DNA of 48,937 nt from CAYWNA01 sp964459305. GTDB taxonomy: Bacteria > Planctomycetota > Planctomycetia > Pirellulales > Pirellulaceae. Below, one piece after another: positions 48,385 to 48,937 of the stretch (positions are counted from its first letter, which is position 1; each line of letters opens with the position of its first letter). The notes under the pieces were generated by a model. It saw nothing but the letters and a program-made list of their open reading frames with translations. It ran no database searches and was not told the DNA's origin. Where the stretch lies: positions 1 to 48,937 of the forward strand of contig CAYWNA010000079.1 of assembly GCA_964459305.1 (NCBI GenBank), in the 5' to 3' direction. The position numbers were made by a program, and so were the translations under genes.

Positions 48385-48543
48385 GTGCGTCCAACGAAAA
48401 AAAACGGGGTTCCGCTCCACCTCGGCTTTCAGACCGTCCAGCCTCGCGTCAGGCCGCGATGGCATCATCGTGACATTTCCGTAGAATGACACATCGGGTA
48501 GCCGACTGATCATCGGCGGACGATCCGGGCGGTAGCGTGCGTT

Positions 48544-48593
48544 CCTGCCTTTCGCACGTTGCCCCCGAATCGGCCCGATTTCGGAAAGGCAGG
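48544..48593. promoter_or_regulatory. Inverted repeat directly upstream of a start codon
   Basis: CCTGCCTTTC (48544-48553) and GAAAGGCAGG (48584-48593) are perfect 10-bp reverse complements. The right arm ends 5 nt before the ATG at 48599, so a hairpin there would cover the ribosome binding region (AAAGGCAGG). It could be a translational switch or an operator site for an element-encoded repressor. Confidence 0.5.
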
Positions 48594-48598
48594 CATCT

Positions 48599-48937
48599 AT
48601 GGTCGATTCTCAGGCTACACGCTCCGCGACGATCGAACTGCTACAGGCGGTGTTTGCGGTCCATGGCGCTGTGGAAAGCGGCTGGACTTGGCAATGTGAC
48701 CTCTCATCCAAGCCAGTAACTCGCGAACATCGTCTTGAGGCGACAGAACCCGATGAGCTCGATAGCTTCATGTCGCAACTGCGGGGGGAAGCTGAGCGGA
48801 ACGGCTATGACGATTGGCGTTGTGACGCGGACGAAACGGACGGGGCGTATCGGATCACTGAACACTACTACCCCAAGAGAGAACCCCCGGAAAGCGAACT
48901 TGAGGCTTTCGCTACCGAATGCCGAAAGGCTTTTGCG
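48599..48937 (+). CDS. Hypothetical protein, cut by window end
   Basis: A partial frame of 113 codons still open at the window edge. The product is soluble and acidic, with aromatic-rich segments (VESGWTWQCDL; YDDWRCDADETDGAYRITEH; YYPKREPPESELEAFATECR). It has no signal peptide and no known family. AAAGGCAGG lies 6-14 nt upstream of the ATG but is itself the arm of an inverted repeat. It lies right of the tRNA-Phe fragment, so it probably belongs to the integrated element. Confidence 0.5.
   Translation, partial: MVDSQATRSATIELLQAVFAVHGAVESGWTWQCDLSSKPVTREHRLEATEPDELDSFMSQLRGEAERNGYDDWRCDADETDGAYRITEHYYPKREPPESELEAFATECRKAFA

Noticed and set aside
1..48937. CRISPR array, rRNA operon or replication origin
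   Set aside because: No regularly spaced direct repeats, rRNA-like sequence or DnaA-box cluster was seen on reading both strands.

Overview
The window looks like the chromosome of a Planctomycetota bacterium, most likely Pirellulales-like. The evidence is gene content, since no rRNA or housekeeping marker is present: a Tat-exported sulfatase, a Tat-exported Gfo/Idh/MocA oxidoreductase, DUF6807 (PmoA-like), DUF4091 and DUF3604 proteins, ceramidase-like hydrolases, several secreted PQQ-type beta-propellers, mostly single-gene transcription units, and many long dispersed palindromes between genes.

Layout. (1) 1-7.5 kb: surface-glycan modification genes (a glycosyltransferase/FkbM methyltransferase fusion and two divergent sulfotransferases) surround an accessory island at about 1.84-5.88 kb. 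The island is bounded by two inverted 28-bp repeats. It holds an IS1-like transposase, a truncated membrane-protein fragment, a 57-aa ribbon-helix-helix/AT-hook gene under a symmetric divergent promoter, an aberrant serine-type tRNA with anticodon UAU, a three-gene unit that may include a HicB/HicA-like toxin-antitoxin pair, and a YceK-like lipoprotein. (2) 7.5-17.4 kb: sulfatase plus partner protein, DUF6807 protein, a broken glycoside hydrolase gene, a Gfo/Idh/MocA oxidoreductase, an NHL-like propeller, and a PhnD-like/PQQ-propeller fusion. (3) 17.4-29.5 kb: mainly minus strand. It holds an SGNH hydrolase/beta-helix fusion, a sialate O-acetylesterase, a deleted and an intact UroD-family gene, a DUF4091 protein and a DUF3604 protein. 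(4) 30-40 kb: plus strand. It holds a GH43-like propeller, a heparinase II/III-like lyase, and two tandem giant secreted proteins with a methyltransferase-like domain and two PQQ propellers. (5) 40-43 kb: two ceramidase-like hydrolases. (6) 43.3-48 kb: membrane proteins, a degenerate receiver protein, a STAS protein, a truncated EamA permease and a small secreted protein. (7) 48.1 kb to the end: a tRNA-Phe 3' fragment that looks like an attachment site, then the edge of an integrated element.

Taken together, 7.5-43 kb reads as a locus for taking apart sulfated, acetylated, uronic-acid-containing or sialylated host or algal glycans outside the cytoplasm. Hydrolases, lyases, esterases and a sulfatase are present, while SusC/SusD, TonB or ABC importers are not seen. 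The 1.84-5.88 kb island is the most unusual part, because of the 9/3-type tRNA and the palindromic promoter of its small DNA-binding neighbour. A second notable layer is the set of palindromic repeat families. One of them sits 40-64 bp upstream of the start codons of three minus-strand genes for secreted proteins.
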